Assembly (NCBI GenBank): GCA_045660445.1 | Contig: JAZRDR010000016.1 | Span: forward strand, 23,513-87,512 | Length of the DNA: 64,000 nt | DNA from: Faeciplasma sp045660445 | GTDB lineage: Bacteria; Bacillota; Clostridia; Oscillospirales; Ruminococcaceae | Direction of reading: 5' to 3' | Part shown: piece by piece, positions 7,809-16,217 of the stretch | Position numbering within the stretch: the first letter of the stretch is position 1 | How the letters are laid out: each line of letters starts with the position of its first letter | Notes under the pieces: model-generated | What the model saw: the letters and a program-made list of their open reading frames with translations, nothing else | Told to the model about the DNA's origin: nothing | Database searches by the model: none | Program-made: the position numbers and the translations under genes

Positions 7809-8894
7809 ATGTCTAACAGACTGTTTCAGGGAATCATTCACCAAATGGTTGATACCATCGGCTGCGAGATCGGCGTTATCGACGAAAGCTCTGTAATCGT
7901 TGCCTGCTCGGATCATTCCAAGATCGGCACCACCAATGATTACGTATCGCTCGATATGAACGATTCGTTCGATTTCTTCATCCGCGATGGTTTTACATAT
8001 CGTCCCTTCGGCGGCAAGTCAAAAGCTGAATATGCTGTTTTTGTTGAGGGTACTGACGATGCTTCTTACAGATATGCATCGCTTTTGTCCGTAACTCTTT
8101 CCAGCTTACAGCAGTTCTATGATGAAAAGTATGACCGCAACAACTTCATCAAAAACGTCGTTTTAGATAACGTTCTCCCCGGTGATGTTCAGATAAAAGC
8201 ACGCGAGCTTCACTTCAACCAGGACGTAAGCCGTGTTGTATTCCTCATCAGAATCCTTTCCTCTAACGAAGTTTCTGCTTTTGACGTTATTCAAAACCTC
8301 TTCCCCGACAAGAACAAGGACTTTGTCTTTAACATTACAGAATCTGACGTTATTTTAATTAAAGAGGTTCGCCCCGGAATCGAGCTTGTTGATCTTGAAA
8401 AGCTTGCCTTCTCCATTTCTGACACCCTTTCGGGCGAATTCTATACAAAGGTAAACATCGGCATCGGCACCGTTGTTGACAACATCCGTGCACTTGCAGT
8501 TTCCTTCAAGGAAGCTCAGATCGCACTCGAAGTCGGCAAGGTATTCGACACCGATAAGGCCATCATTTCTTATGAAAACTTGGGCATTGCAAGACTTATT
8601 TACCATTTGCCCACCACTCTTTGCGAAACCTTCTTAAGAGAAGTATTTAAGAAGGGCTCTATCGAAAGCTTGGATCATGAAACACTCTTCACCATCCAGA
8701 AGTTCTTTGAAAACAACCTTAACGTTTCCGAAACTTCAAGAAAGCTCTTCGTCCACAGAAACACCCTCGTATACCGTCTTGAAAAAATCAAGAAGTTAAC
8801 CGGACTTGACCTTAGAGAGTTTGACCATGCGATCATCTTCAAGATTGCTCTTATGGTTAAGAAGTATCTCTCTTCCAACCCCGTTAAGTTCTGA
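7809..8894 (+). CDS. PucR/CdaR-like transcriptional regulator
   Basis: Regulator of 361 residues. The N-terminal third (IGCEIGVIDESSVIVACSDHSKIG) looks like a CdaR/GAF-type sensing domain, the middle resembles the degenerate GGDEF-like domain of this family, and the C terminus is the PucR-type helix-turn-helix (NLNVSETSRKLFVHRNTLVYRLEKIKKLTG, residues about 300-330). Family members respond to sugar diacids, purines or similar small molecules. It is alone, between HPr and ftsE, so the target is unknown. Ribosome site AGGGAGAAAA lies before the ATG. Confidence 0.8.
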   Translation: MSNRLFQGIIHQMVDTIGCEIGVIDESSVIVACSDHSKIGTTNDYVSLDMNDSFDFFIRDGFTYRPFGGKSKAEYAVFVEGTDDASYRYASLLSVTLSSLQQFYDEKYDRNNFIKNVVLDNVLPGDVQIKARELHFNQDVSRVVFLIRILSSNEVSAFDVIQNLFPDKNKDFVFNITESDVILIKEVRPGIELVDLEKLAFSISDTLSGEFYTKVNIGIGTVVDNIRALAVSFKEAQIALEVGKVFDTDKAIISYENLGIARLIYHLPTTLCETFLREVFKKGSIESLDHETLFTIQKFFENNLNVSETSRKLFVHRNTLVYRLEKIKKLTGLDLREFDHAIIFKIALMVKKYLSSNPVKF

Positions 8895-8924
8895 TCATAC
8901 ATATATTAGACATCTATGACCGAC

Positions 8925-8958
8925 AAAAGAGCAAAATTTTAATGTTTTGCTCTTTTTT
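8925..8958 (+). terminator. Terminator of the PucR-like gene
   Basis: AAAGAGCAAAA/TTTTGCTCTTT stem followed by a T-run. Confidence 0.75.
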
Positions 8959-9022
8959 ATCCACTTAAGACTTTTTTCAGCCACTTAATTCAACCTCTTA
9001 AACATTTTTACAGGAGATTATA

Positions 9023-9715
9023 ATGGTCGAACTACGCAACGTATCTTACACCTATCCTAACGGACAAAAAGCCTTGGACCACGTTAATTTAAAGCTTAAC
9101 GACGGCGAGTTTGCCTTTGTTGTGGGCAGCTCTGGCGCAGGCAAATCCACGCTTATAAAGCTTTTGCTTAAAGAGCTTAACGCCACCGAGGGTGAGGTTT
9201 TTGTCAACGGCTATAACCTTAATAAAATGAAAAAGCGCAAGGTCCCTCATTTAAGAAGGACCATCGGCGTTGTCTTCCAAGATTTCAGACTTATCCCGAA
9301 TCTTACTGTTTATGATAATATTGCATTTGCACTTCGTGTTATCGACGCTCCCACAAAATACATCCGCACCCGCGTGCCCTATGTTATAAGCTTGGTGGGA
9401 CTTACGAGCAAAGCAAAATCCTATCCCAGCGATCTTTCGGGCGGCGAGCAGCAGCGTGTAGCCCTCGCAAGAGCATTGGTGAACGACCCTCAGCTTATCA
9501 TTGCGGACGAGCCTACGGGCAACGTCGATCCTGCAAGAAGTTATGAGATTGTTGACCTTTTGAAAGCTATCAACGATTGCGGAACCACCGTTTTGATGGT
9601 TACCCATCAGCACGATCTTATTCGCTATTTCGGAGGACGAATTATAAACATCAACACCGGCTCGGTAGTATTTGACGAAGTTATAGGAGGCGCAGATGAG
9701 ATTCAACAGCTTTAA
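9023..9715 (+). CDS. ftsE: Cell division ATP-binding protein FtsE
   Basis: ABC-type ATPase which with FtsX transmits the division state across the membrane to a peptidoglycan hydrolase. 230 residues with Walker A GSSGAGKST (near 36), signature LSGGEQQR (near 138), Walker B LIIADEPTGN and the switch histidine in VTHQH. Start preceded by AGGAGATTATA. It overlaps ftsX by 20 bases, and two exported wall-acting proteins follow, forming a four-gene operon. Confidence 0.96.
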   Translation: MVELRNVSYTYPNGQKALDHVNLKLNDGEFAFVVGSSGAGKSTLIKLLLKELNATEGEVFVNGYNLNKMKKRKVPHLRRTIGVVFQDFRLIPNLTVYDNIAFALRVIDAPTKYIRTRVPYVISLVGLTSKAKSYPSDLSGGEQQRVALARALVNDPQLIIADEPTGNVDPARSYEIVDLLKAINDCGTTVLMVTHQHDLIRYFGGRIININTGSVVFDEVIGGADEIQQL

Positions 9716-10601
9716 ATACCTCGTCAAGCAGGGCTTTAAAAGCCTTTGGTTTAACCGTGTAAACTCGTTTGCATCCTTCTGTGTTGTAACGATCTCTTTG
9801 CTGATGGTCGGCATCTCGGTTCTTTTAAGCCTTAATATTACAGAAATGATCGGCTCGATCGAATCGCGAAACGAGGTTATCGTTATGATAACCGAAGGCA
9901 CACCCGACAATAACATCACCCTTTTGGGTCAGCAGCTTAAAGAAAACGAAAACATCTTCGAGGTTAATTTTTATTCTAAAGAGGATGCTTGGCTTGATAT
10001 GCAGGAAGATATGACTGAGGATGAAAAGGCGCTCTTCCAATTTATCGACGAAAATCCCTTGCCTGACGCTTACAGAGTTCGCGTTACCGACATAAGTGAG
10101 CTTGACAAGACCGTTTCAGAGATCTCATCGCTCGCCTGCGTTGATCTTGTTAAAGCTCCCAACGATTTTGCAAGTGTTTTAACAACCATTCGCAACGTCA
10201 GCGTTATCGTGTTCTCGGCAGTAACCTTGGCACTTATCATCGTTTGCTTCGTCATCATTTCAAACACAACACGCACAAGCGTTTATGCTCGCCGCAAGGA
10301 GATCAACATCATGCGCTATGTTGGTGCAACAAAAGCATTTGTCGAGATCCCCTTCTTTGTTGAGGGTTTGGTAATCGGCGTCCTTTCCTCTGGCGTGGCA
10401 TTCGGCTTGACCTGGTTTACATATACCGAGGTTTATAATATGCTCTCGGCTGACTTCTCGACATGGTCGATCTTTGGCATTTCGGGAATCATTCCTTGGG
10501 ATAGCATCGCACTTTATACAGCGCTTGCATATTTGGCTTGCGGCGCAATTTTAAGCGCGATCGGCGCTGTGGTTTCCACAAGAAAGCATCTGAACGTTTA
10601 A
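9696..10601 (+). CDS. ftsX: Cell division permease-like protein FtsX
   Basis: Membrane partner of FtsE, 301 residues, with one N-terminal transmembrane segment (about residues 25-47), an extracellular domain of about 120 residues, and three C-terminal segments (from about 168, 225 and 270). The extracellular loop is the expected docking site for the coiled-coil hydrolase encoded next. The MRFNSFKYLVKQGFKSLWFNR start is typical for the family. Confidence 0.95.
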   Translation: MRFNSFKYLVKQGFKSLWFNRVNSFASFCVVTISLLMVGISVLLSLNITEMIGSIESRNEVIVMITEGTPDNNITLLGQQLKENENIFEVNFYSKEDAWLDMQEDMTEDEKALFQFIDENPLPDAYRVRVTDISELDKTVSEISSLACVDLVKAPNDFASVLTTIRNVSVIVFSAVTLALIIVCFVIISNTTRTSVYARRKEINIMRYVGATKAFVEIPFFVEGLVIGVLSSGVAFGLTWFTYTEVYNMLSADFSTWSIFGISGIIPWDSIALYTALAYLACGAILSAIGAVVSTRKHLNV

Positions 10602-10621
10602 CTTAAAGAAAGGATACCGCT

Positions 10622-11935
10622 TTGGATATTAGCAATTTCATTAAAAAAACGGTTACCGTTATAACAGTTCTCGCGCTTGCTTTAACAATGATATCGCTTC
10701 CCGGCGGTGTTTCCGTTAAGACCAAGGCCGACAAGCAGGCTGATCTTGAAGACAAGATAAAGGACCTTCAGGAGCGTCAGGACGAGCTTAACGACCTTAT
10801 TTACGATACCCGCAAGGATATTGAAAAGGAAGAAGAAAACCAAGAATATATTGAAGAGCAGATTGAAACCACCGAAGAATACATCCGCACACTTGATGCA
10901 CTTATTGAAGGATATGAGTCGGATATCGAGGTTTTGAACGGCTCTATCGCCGAGCGCGAGGGTGAGATCGAGGATACTAAGCTTCTTATTTCTGGCCAAA
11001 AGGCAGAGATCGACGAGAATATAGATCTTTACAAGCAGCGTCTGCGCGCTCTTTATCTTTCGGGCAACGATTCGGTTGCTTCTATAATCCTTGGCTCAAC
11101 AGATTTCTTTGATATGCTTATGAAGATCGAGCTTGTGACCCGCATTGCGCGTTATAACAACTCGCTTATCGAGGATCTTATTGCAATGAAGGACTCTTAC
11201 GAGGCGACTCAGACAGATTTAGAGCTTAAGCTTATCGACCTTGAAAACGCCAAGATCGACGTTAACGCAAAAATCGACGAGGTTGAGCTTTTGAAAGATG
11301 ATTGGTATTCTCAGCTTGACGACTTAGAGGCTTTATATGCTGAATCAAGAGCAACTATTAAAGAGCTTGAAGCTGAAAAAGAAGCTTATGAGGAAAATAA
11401 AGAAGAGATAGAGGAAGAAGCCGAAAAGCTTGAAGAAGAGCTTCAGGCTGTCATCCGTGAAAAGGCAAGAAAAGAATATATGGGCGACCTGCCCAAGGGC
11501 ACGTTCCTTTGGCCCTGCCCGGGATATTATTATATCTCCTCGGGCTATGGCAGACGTTGGGGCAAGCTTCACAAGGGCATTGACATTGCAGGCTCGGGAA
11601 TTAAGGGCGCAGAGATCACTGCTGCAAACTCGGGAACTGTAATCAAGGTCGTTAACGACTGCAAGCATAACTATGGCAAGTCGAAGTCCTGCGGCTGCGG
11701 CGGCGGATACGGAAGATATTGTATCGTTGACCATGGCGGAGGGTATACAACGCTTTACGCCCATGCAACAGACATTATAGTTAAAGAGGGCGACAAGGTT
11801 AAAACCGGCGACGTTTTGGGCTATGTTGGCTCGACAGGATATTCAACGGGCTGGCATTGCCACTTCGAAATAAGAATCGACGGCACCGCCAAAGACCCTG
11901 AGGATGAGGATAAGTTCAATCTTATTAAAAAATAA
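10622..11935 (+). CDS. Coiled-coil murein hydrolase with M23/LytM domain (FtsEX partner)
   Basis: Exported peptidoglycan hydrolase or its activator. It has an N-terminal hydrophobic signal segment (residues 10-35), a long charged coiled coil (about 35-280) and an M23 peptidase domain. The zinc ligands are present: HKGID near 318 and HCHFE near 412, with LYAHA near 378. Its place after ftsEX fits an EnvC/CwlO/PcsB-like partner, but with an apparently intact active site. A cysteine-rich insertion (C-KHNYGKSKS-CGC, about 346-360) interrupts the M23 fold. The start is a TTG at 10622, seven bases after AGGA. Confidence 0.88.
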   Translation: MDISNFIKKTVTVITVLALALTMISLPGGVSVKTKADKQADLEDKIKDLQERQDELNDLIYDTRKDIEKEEENQEYIEEQIETTEEYIRTLDALIEGYESDIEVLNGSIAEREGEIEDTKLLISGQKAEIDENIDLYKQRLRALYLSGNDSVASIILGSTDFFDMLMKIELVTRIARYNNSLIEDLIAMKDSYEATQTDLELKLIDLENAKIDVNAKIDEVELLKDDWYSQLDDLEALYAESRATIKELEAEKEAYEENKEEIEEEAEKLEEELQAVIREKARKEYMGDLPKGTFLWPCPGYYYISSGYGRRWGKLHKGIDIAGSGIKGAEITAANSGTVIKVVNDCKHNYGKSKSCGCGGGYGRYCIVDHGGGYTTLYAHATDIIVKEGDKVKTGDVLGYVGSTGYSTGWHCHFEIRIDGTAKDPEDEDKFNLIKK

Positions 11936-11956
11936 AGGAAAAGGAGGGATCAAGCT

Positions 11957-13150
11957 TTGAACAAGAAGATATCATTGGGGCTTTGCATTGCTTTAATGGC
12001 GATCGCAAGTGCCATTACCTTCATAATTTCAACAAGCTATTCCACCAGCCTTTATGACAGCCTTGTTTCCGACGTTCAGGAGCGTTCTGTTATGTATCAG
12101 AAGCTTGAACAGATCGATACATATGTAAGAGCTTATTACGACGGAACCATCGACGAGGACGCACTTATCGAAGCTTTGGCAAACGGCTATATAAGCGTTA
12201 TTAACGACGCAAGTGCCGATTATTACGACAGTGCTGAATATGAGCTTTATAAAGAGCACCTAAACGGCACACACCTTGGCATCGGCGTTTACACTGAAGA
12301 GGTGGGCGGATACCCCTGCATTACCGAGGTTTTGAATGACAGCCCCGCTTCTTTGGCGGGAATAGCTGTGGGAGAGAGCATTGTTGAGATAAACGGCGAT
12401 AACATATCTGCGCTCGGGTATGATAAAGCAGTTGCAATGCTTAGAAGCGAGGCTGGTACTCAGCTTTCTGTGACACTCCGTTCGGGCGGTGTGGACAGAA
12501 CTGTAAACGTCACCACAGTTTCAATGACAATGGCAACAGTTAACGCCAAAACCTTTGGCGATTACGGATATATTAAGATATACGAATTCAACAACAAGAC
12601 CTATCAGCAGTTTATAGCAGCATATTCAATGCTCAGATCAAACAGCGTTAAGGGAATCATAGTTGACGTTAGAAACGCAAAAGGCTCGAGTATTGACCCT
12701 GCCATCAATCTTTTAACGGCAATTTTGCCTGCAGATTCTGTTGTTGCGGTTTCTTCAAGCCTCTCGGGCGAGGAAACGGTGTTCGATCCTGCTTCAGGGA
12801 CTTACACATTGGATATCCCGCTGTGCGTTTTGACAAATTCGCGCACCACAGGCCCCGGCGAGCTTTTTGCCTGCGCTTTGCGTGACGGTTTGGGGGCTTC
12901 AATCGTGGGAACTACCACGGCAGGAAACGCAGGACTTTTGGAAGTCTTTGCTCTTTATGACGGCACGGCGATCGTTTTGCCCACCGGATATGTAAGATCC
13001 TCGAACACGACGTTCACAGAAACGGGTGTATTGCCCGATTACGAAGTCGTGATCACCGACGATACCGACGAGGTTCTTTCATCGCTTGACGAAAACACCG
13101 ACCTTTGCATAAAAAAAGCGACCGAGCTTTTAGCTCAGACTACACAATAA
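11957..13150 (+). CDS. S41/CtpB-like PDZ protein with missing catalytic residues
   Basis: Resembles carboxy-terminal processing proteases: N-terminal membrane anchor (residues 5-27), a helical region, a PDZ domain (GIGVYTEEVGGYPCITEVLNDSPASLAGIAVGESIVEING, about 108-150) and the S41 core. The catalytic serine motif (usually SASASE) reads RTTGPGE here, placing Gly299 at the serine position. The catalytic lysine in TFGKG is replaced by Asn324 in TAGNAG, exactly 25 residues on, as in the family. It is therefore probably a non-proteolytic scaffold. It lies 21 bases after the LytM gene, in the ftsEX operon, with ribosome site AAGGAGGG. Confidence 0.85.
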   Translation: MNKKISLGLCIALMAIASAITFIISTSYSTSLYDSLVSDVQERSVMYQKLEQIDTYVRAYYDGTIDEDALIEALANGYISVINDASADYYDSAEYELYKEHLNGTHLGIGVYTEEVGGYPCITEVLNDSPASLAGIAVGESIVEINGDNISALGYDKAVAMLRSEAGTQLSVTLRSGGVDRTVNVTTVSMTMATVNAKTFGDYGYIKIYEFNNKTYQQFIAAYSMLRSNSVKGIIVDVRNAKGSSIDPAINLLTAILPADSVVAVSSSLSGEETVFDPASGTYTLDIPLCVLTNSRTTGPGELFACALRDGLGASIVGTTTAGNAGLLEVFALYDGTAIVLPTGYVRSSNTTFTETGVLPDYEVVITDDTDEVLSSLDENTDLCIKKATELLAQTTQ

Positions 13151-13155
13151 AAATC

Positions 13156-13187
13156 ATCCGCCTAACATTTGTTGGGCGGATTTTTTT
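13156..13187 (+). terminator. Terminator of the ftsEX operon
   Basis: ATCCGCC-TAACATTTGTTG-GGCGGAT followed by seven T. Confidence 0.85.
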
Positions 13188-13205
13188 GTTCTGTGAAAAA
13201 ATAAT

Positions 13206-13238
13206 AAAAGCAGTATGCTTTCGTCATACTGCTTTTTT
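13206..13238 (-). terminator. Terminator of the Thr/Glu-rich lipoprotein gene
   Basis: AAAAGCAGTATG/CATACTGCTTTTTT inverted repeat just after the minus-strand stop at 13247. It is symmetrical enough to act in both directions. Confidence 0.75.
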
Positions 13239-13246
13239 GTTCTTGA

Positions 13247-13756
13247 TCAGTCCTCAGCTCCAACAACATCGTCACTGTCCTGAATTCCAAGGTTAGCCAA
13301 GAATTCGTCCAAGTCCTCGATCTCGGTCCAGCCATCCTCACCAACGGTAGTCACGTCAGAAGGTTCATCGTCATCCTCGATCTCGATCTCTTCTTCATCT
13401 TCTTCCTCTTCAGGCTCGGTTGTAGTAACCTCTTCCTTCTTGGTGGTTGTGGTTGTTACTTCCTCTTCAGGTTCGGGAGTTGTGGTTGCTTCGGTGGTTG
13501 TAGAATCAGTGGTCGTGGTTGCTTCGGTGGTGCTTTCTGTTGTAGTAGTGTCGGTAGCGGGATTGTCCACGATGGTTGTGGTTGCTTCGGTTGTGGATTC
13601 GGTCGTTGTGGCGGTTGTTTCACCCTCGGCTTCGGGAGAATCGGTTACCACAGGGGTGTCGTTTCCGGATGCGTCAGGGGTTTCGTCCCCTCCGCCACAA
13701 GCAGCAAATGTGAGCAAAACTGCCATAGACATTAAAATTAACAAGATTTTTTTCAT
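13247..13756 (-). CDS. Thr/Glu-rich low-complexity lipoprotein, function unknown
   Basis: 169 residues: signal peptide MKKILLILMSMAVLLTFAAC with a lipobox ending at Cys20, then a long disordered stretch of Thr, Ser, Glu and Asp (TTTES-TTEATTT-type repeats) and a very acidic tail. It is predicted to be lipid-anchored on the outer face of the membrane. No enzyme or binding domain is visible. The start at 13756 is supported by AGAAAGGA nine bases before it; an ATG nine codons upstream has none. Unrecognised family. Confidence 0.7.
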   Translation of the reverse strand: MKKILLILMSMAVLLTFAACGGGDETPDASGNDTPVVTDSPEAEGETTATTTESTTEATTTIVDNPATDTTTTESTTEATTTTDSTTTEATTTPEPEEEVTTTTTKKEEVTTTEPEEEEDEEEIEIEDDDEPSDVTTVGEDGWTEIEDLDEFLANLGIQDSDDVVGAED

Positions 13757-13931
13757 ATGTATAATTCCTTTCTGTATAATCATCGTGCATTTCGACGAAA
13801 TGTAATCGAAAATGCGGACTTTTAGCGAATTATTCGCAAGATTAATGTTATTGTACTATATTTTTAAGAGTAATGCAATAGAGAATTATTGGTGATGCTT
13901 CAAGGGTGAGGGGGGTGTACATATATAAAAC

Positions 13932-13966
13932 AAAAATCCCCCTCGCTTTATTGCGAAGAGGATTTA
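13932..13966 (-). terminator. Terminator of rpsT
   Basis: Minus-strand stem AAATCCTCTTCGC/GCGAGGGGGATTT (with G-U pairs) followed by TTGTTTT. Confidence 0.7.
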
Positions 13967-13981
13967 AATGTTTTTGCCAAA

Positions 13982-14227
13982 TTAAGCGTTCAAAAGCTTA
14001 GCGAGCTGAGACTTCTTTCTTGCTGCGCAGTTAGCGTGAAGGATACCCTTAGCGCATGCCTGGTCAACCTTCTTGATAGCCTCTGCAACTGCAGCTGCCT
14101 TGTTAGCCTCGTCAGCAGCATATGCCTTCTTGATTGCTGTCTTGAGAGCACTCTTAACCATCTTGTTCTTAAGAGCCTTGGCCTGGTTAACTAAAACTCT
14201 CTTCTTAGCGGACTTAATATTTGCCAT
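13982..14227 (-). CDS. rpsT: 30S ribosomal protein S20
   Basis: Primary 16S rRNA-binding protein of the small subunit, 81 residues, starting MANIKSAKKRVLVNQ and rich in Lys and Ala. Strong ribosome site AAGGAGG lies before the ATG. It is monocistronic with its own promoter and a structured leader. gpr, encoded divergently next to it, is the usual neighbour in Firmicutes. Confidence 0.96.
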   Translation of the reverse strand: MANIKSAKKRVLVNQAKALKNKMVKSALKTAIKKAYAADEANKAAAVAEAIKKVDQACAKGILHANCAARKKSQLAKLLNA

Positions 14228-14235
14228 TAAGACAC

Positions 14236-14345
14236 CTCCTTAGTCATTCGTCATGCCGAGTAACCCGACATTCATAAAATTCACTTATTTGGATAAGCTA
14301 GTTGCACGACTGAGAGAAAGTGCAATAAGGTTAATGACTCCTTAC
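14236..14345 (-). promoter_or_regulatory. Structured rpsT mRNA leader
   Basis: The leader holds a perfect TTGCAC/GTGCAA hairpin (14302-14325) and an ATGTCG/CGGCAT hairpin near the start codon. AGTCAT-ATGACT can pair at long range, and CCTTA could pair with the TAAGG of the ribosome site. This would allow S20 autoregulation; that role is inference. Confidence 0.4.
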
Positions 14346-14368
14346 TTATTCAACAAGTATCAACAGAT

Positions 14369-14397
14369 AATATATCATCATTTAAAGAAAAAATCAA
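14369..14397 (-). promoter_or_regulatory. Sigma-A-like promoter of rpsT
   Basis: Minus strand TTGATT (14392-14397), 17 bases, TATATT (14369-14374), giving a leader of about 135 bases. Confidence 0.65.
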
Positions 14398-14467
14398 TAC
14401 CTTTTTCAAAATTTTTTCTTTATTTTTCGCATTTTCCTCGCTATTTTTAAAGTATTGGAGATGTAAT

Positions 14468-15298
14468 ATGTTAAACCGCACCGACTTGGCTTTGGAAAGC
14501 GCAGAAAGCGTTCGCACAAAGGGAGAGCTGCCAAAGGGCATATCGCTTAACGTAACACATTCAGGTGATTTTGAGATAACCACTGTTTCTGTCACCGAGG
14601 ATGAGGCTGCTCAAAAGATTGGGAAGCCAAAGGGCAAATATATCACCCTTGAATGCTCGCGCCGCTTGGATTTTCCGGATGAGATAAGCGACAAGCAGAT
14701 AAAGGCTTTAGCAAAAACGATCCGTTCACTTATAGATGATTCAAAAAGCGTTTTGGTCGTTGGCCTTGGCAACGAGGAGATAACCCCCGACAGCTTGGGC
14801 GTTAAAACAGCAAAGAGTATATTTGCCACCAGGCATATAAACGAAAATGCGCCCGAGATTTTAAGTACGCCCACAGGCGACGTAAGCGTGCTTATAACAG
14901 GCGTTATGGGCAAAACGGGAATTGAGTCAAGCGACGTTGTGAAAGCCGTCTGCGAGCGAATTAAGCCCTCTTGCGTTATCGCTGTTGATGCTTTGGCGTG
15001 CTCGAATGCAAATCACCTTGGCAAAACCGTTCAGATAACCGACACAGGCATCTCTCCAGGCTCGGGTGTTGCGAATGCAAGGCGCGAGCTGAGCATTTCC
15101 ACCCTTGGAATAAAGTGCATTGCTGTCGGGATCCCGACGGTTTGCGATTTGGGCAGTGGAAGCGACCTTATGGTTACGCCAAGAACCATCGATAAAATGA
15201 TATTTAAAAGCACTCGTCTTTTGGCAGGAGGGATAAACCGAGCACTTCACCCAAATTTAAGCTCGAAGGAGCTCGAAATTTTAACCGAGCAAATCTGA
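14468..15298 (+). CDS. gpr: Germination protease GPR
   Basis: Endopeptidase that degrades small acid-soluble spore proteins during germination; made as a zymogen in the forespore. The 276-residue protein has the hallmark RTDLALE (residues 4-10) and conserved blocks VVGLGNEEITPDSLG, GVMGKTGIESSDVV, VDALACSN and GVANARRELS. It is shorter than the approximately 370-residue Bacillus protein and has almost no N-terminal propeptide, resembling clostridial forms. Ribosome site TTGGAGATG lies before the ATG. It is strong evidence that the organism forms spores. Confidence 0.93.
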   Translation: MLNRTDLALESAESVRTKGELPKGISLNVTHSGDFEITTVSVTEDEAAQKIGKPKGKYITLECSRRLDFPDEISDKQIKALAKTIRSLIDDSKSVLVVGLGNEEITPDSLGVKTAKSIFATRHINENAPEILSTPTGDVSVLITGVMGKTGIESSDVVKAVCERIKPSCVIAVDALACSNANHLGKTVQITDTGISPGSGVANARRELSISTLGIKCIAVGIPTVCDLGSGSDLMVTPRTIDKMIFKSTRLLAGGINRALHPNLSSKELEILTEQI

Positions 15299-15306
15299 AA
15301 AAACTA

Positions 15307-15335
15307 TTGACAAGATGCAAATAAAACGCTACACT
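15307..15335 (+). promoter_or_regulatory. Sigma-A promoter of acpP
   Basis: TTGACA (15307-15312), 17 bases, TACACT (15330-15335), 36 bases before the acpP start. Confidence 0.75.
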
Positions 15336-15371
15336 ATTACTTGACTTAAACACTGACAGGAGGGTTAGAAG

Positions 15372-15599
15372 ATGATTTTTGAAAAGGTTAGAGAATTGAT
15401 TGCTGATCAGTTGAGCGTGGATCTCGATGACATCACTTTGGAATCTGTTATCGTTGATGATCTTGGAGCTGACTCCTTGGACGTTGTTGATCTTATAATG
15501 TCTTTCGAGGATGAATTCAGCCTTGAAATTCCCGACGAAGCTCTTGAAAGCATCAAGACTGTTGGCGACATCGTTAAGTATATCGAAGACAATCAGTAA
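15372..15599 (+). CDS. acpP: Acyl carrier protein
   Basis: Carries acyl chains for fatty-acid synthesis on a phosphopantetheine arm attached to the serine of DDLGADSLDVVDL (about residue 37). 75 residues, acidic, four-helix fold. Ribosome site AGGAGGG lies upstream. It is alone, with its own promoter and terminator, away from other fab genes. Confidence 0.95.
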   Translation: MIFEKVRELIADQLSVDLDDITLESVIVDDLGADSLDVVDLIMSFEDEFSLEIPDEALESIKTVGDIVKYIEDNQ

Positions 15600-15608
15600 A
15601 TAATATAT

Positions 15609-15640
15609 GCCCTTCCCAAAAAGGAAGGGCTTTTATTTTT
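15609..15640 (+). terminator. Terminator of acpP
   Basis: GCCCTTCC-CAAAAA-GGAAGGGC followed by TTTTATTTTT. Confidence 0.9.
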
Positions 15641-15759
15641 CTTGCCGCTAATTTGTCCGTAAATTTTATGCATTTAAGGTTGCATATTTTTTTGCGGTGT
15701 GCTATAATGAATTTGAATTTACATCATACCGTGCATATTGGCACAGAAGGGAAAATAAA

Positions 15760-16164
15760 ATGCTTCATGAAAAATCCTGCGGAGCGATAGTCTACCGCAA
15801 GTTTCATGGCAATACCGAAATCCTCCTTATAAAACACGTAAACTCGGGTCATTGGTCCTTCCCCAAGGGTCATGTCGAGAAAGGTGAGACCGAGGTGGAG
15901 ACTGCTCAGCGCGAGATTTTAGAGGAAACAGGAATCGACGTTATCATCGACTCATCCTTCAGAGAGACTGTTTCTTATTCTCCCAAGCGCGGCACACAAA
16001 AGGTTGTTGTATACTTCCTTGCAAAAGCGAAGAACACCGACTATACCCCTCAGGAAGAGGAGATTGCAGATATTCGCTGGGTAGAGATCGGCAGAGCGCA
16101 AACGGTATTGTCTTATGAAAACGACAAGAGCATTGTCAGCAAGGCAAAGGCCCTGATATCCTGA
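15760..16164 (+). CDS. Nudix hydrolase (MutT/Ap4A hydrolase-like)
   Basis: 134-residue hydrolase with a complete Nudix box, GHVEKGETEVETAQREILEETGID (about residues 37-60), preceded by SCGAIVYRK and HWSFPKGH, an arrangement seen in diadenosine tetraphosphate hydrolases. The substrate is not certain. The start at 15760 is chosen because AGAAGGGA precedes it; an in-frame ATG at 15697 would add an unrelated 21-residue leader. Confidence 0.87.
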   Translation: MLHEKSCGAIVYRKFHGNTEILLIKHVNSGHWSFPKGHVEKGETEVETAQREILEETGIDVIIDSSFRETVSYSPKRGTQKVVVYFLAKAKNTDYTPQEEEIADIRWVEIGRAQTVLSYENDKSIVSKAKALIS

Positions 16165-16173
16165 CAAAAAATT

Positions 16174-16200
16174 AGGAACGCACTTAGCGTTCCTTTTTTA
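16174..16200 (+). terminator. Terminator of the Nudix gene
   Basis: AGGAACGC-ACTTA-GCGTTCCT followed by TTTTTA. Confidence 0.85.
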
Positions 16201-16217
16201 TTGCTTTTTTTAAAGGT

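Noticed and set aside
13440..13805. Val/Ser-rich 121-codon frame opposite the lipoprotein gene
   Set aside because: It is the complement of the Thr/Glu repeats. The minus-strand frame has a signal peptide, lipobox and ribosome site.
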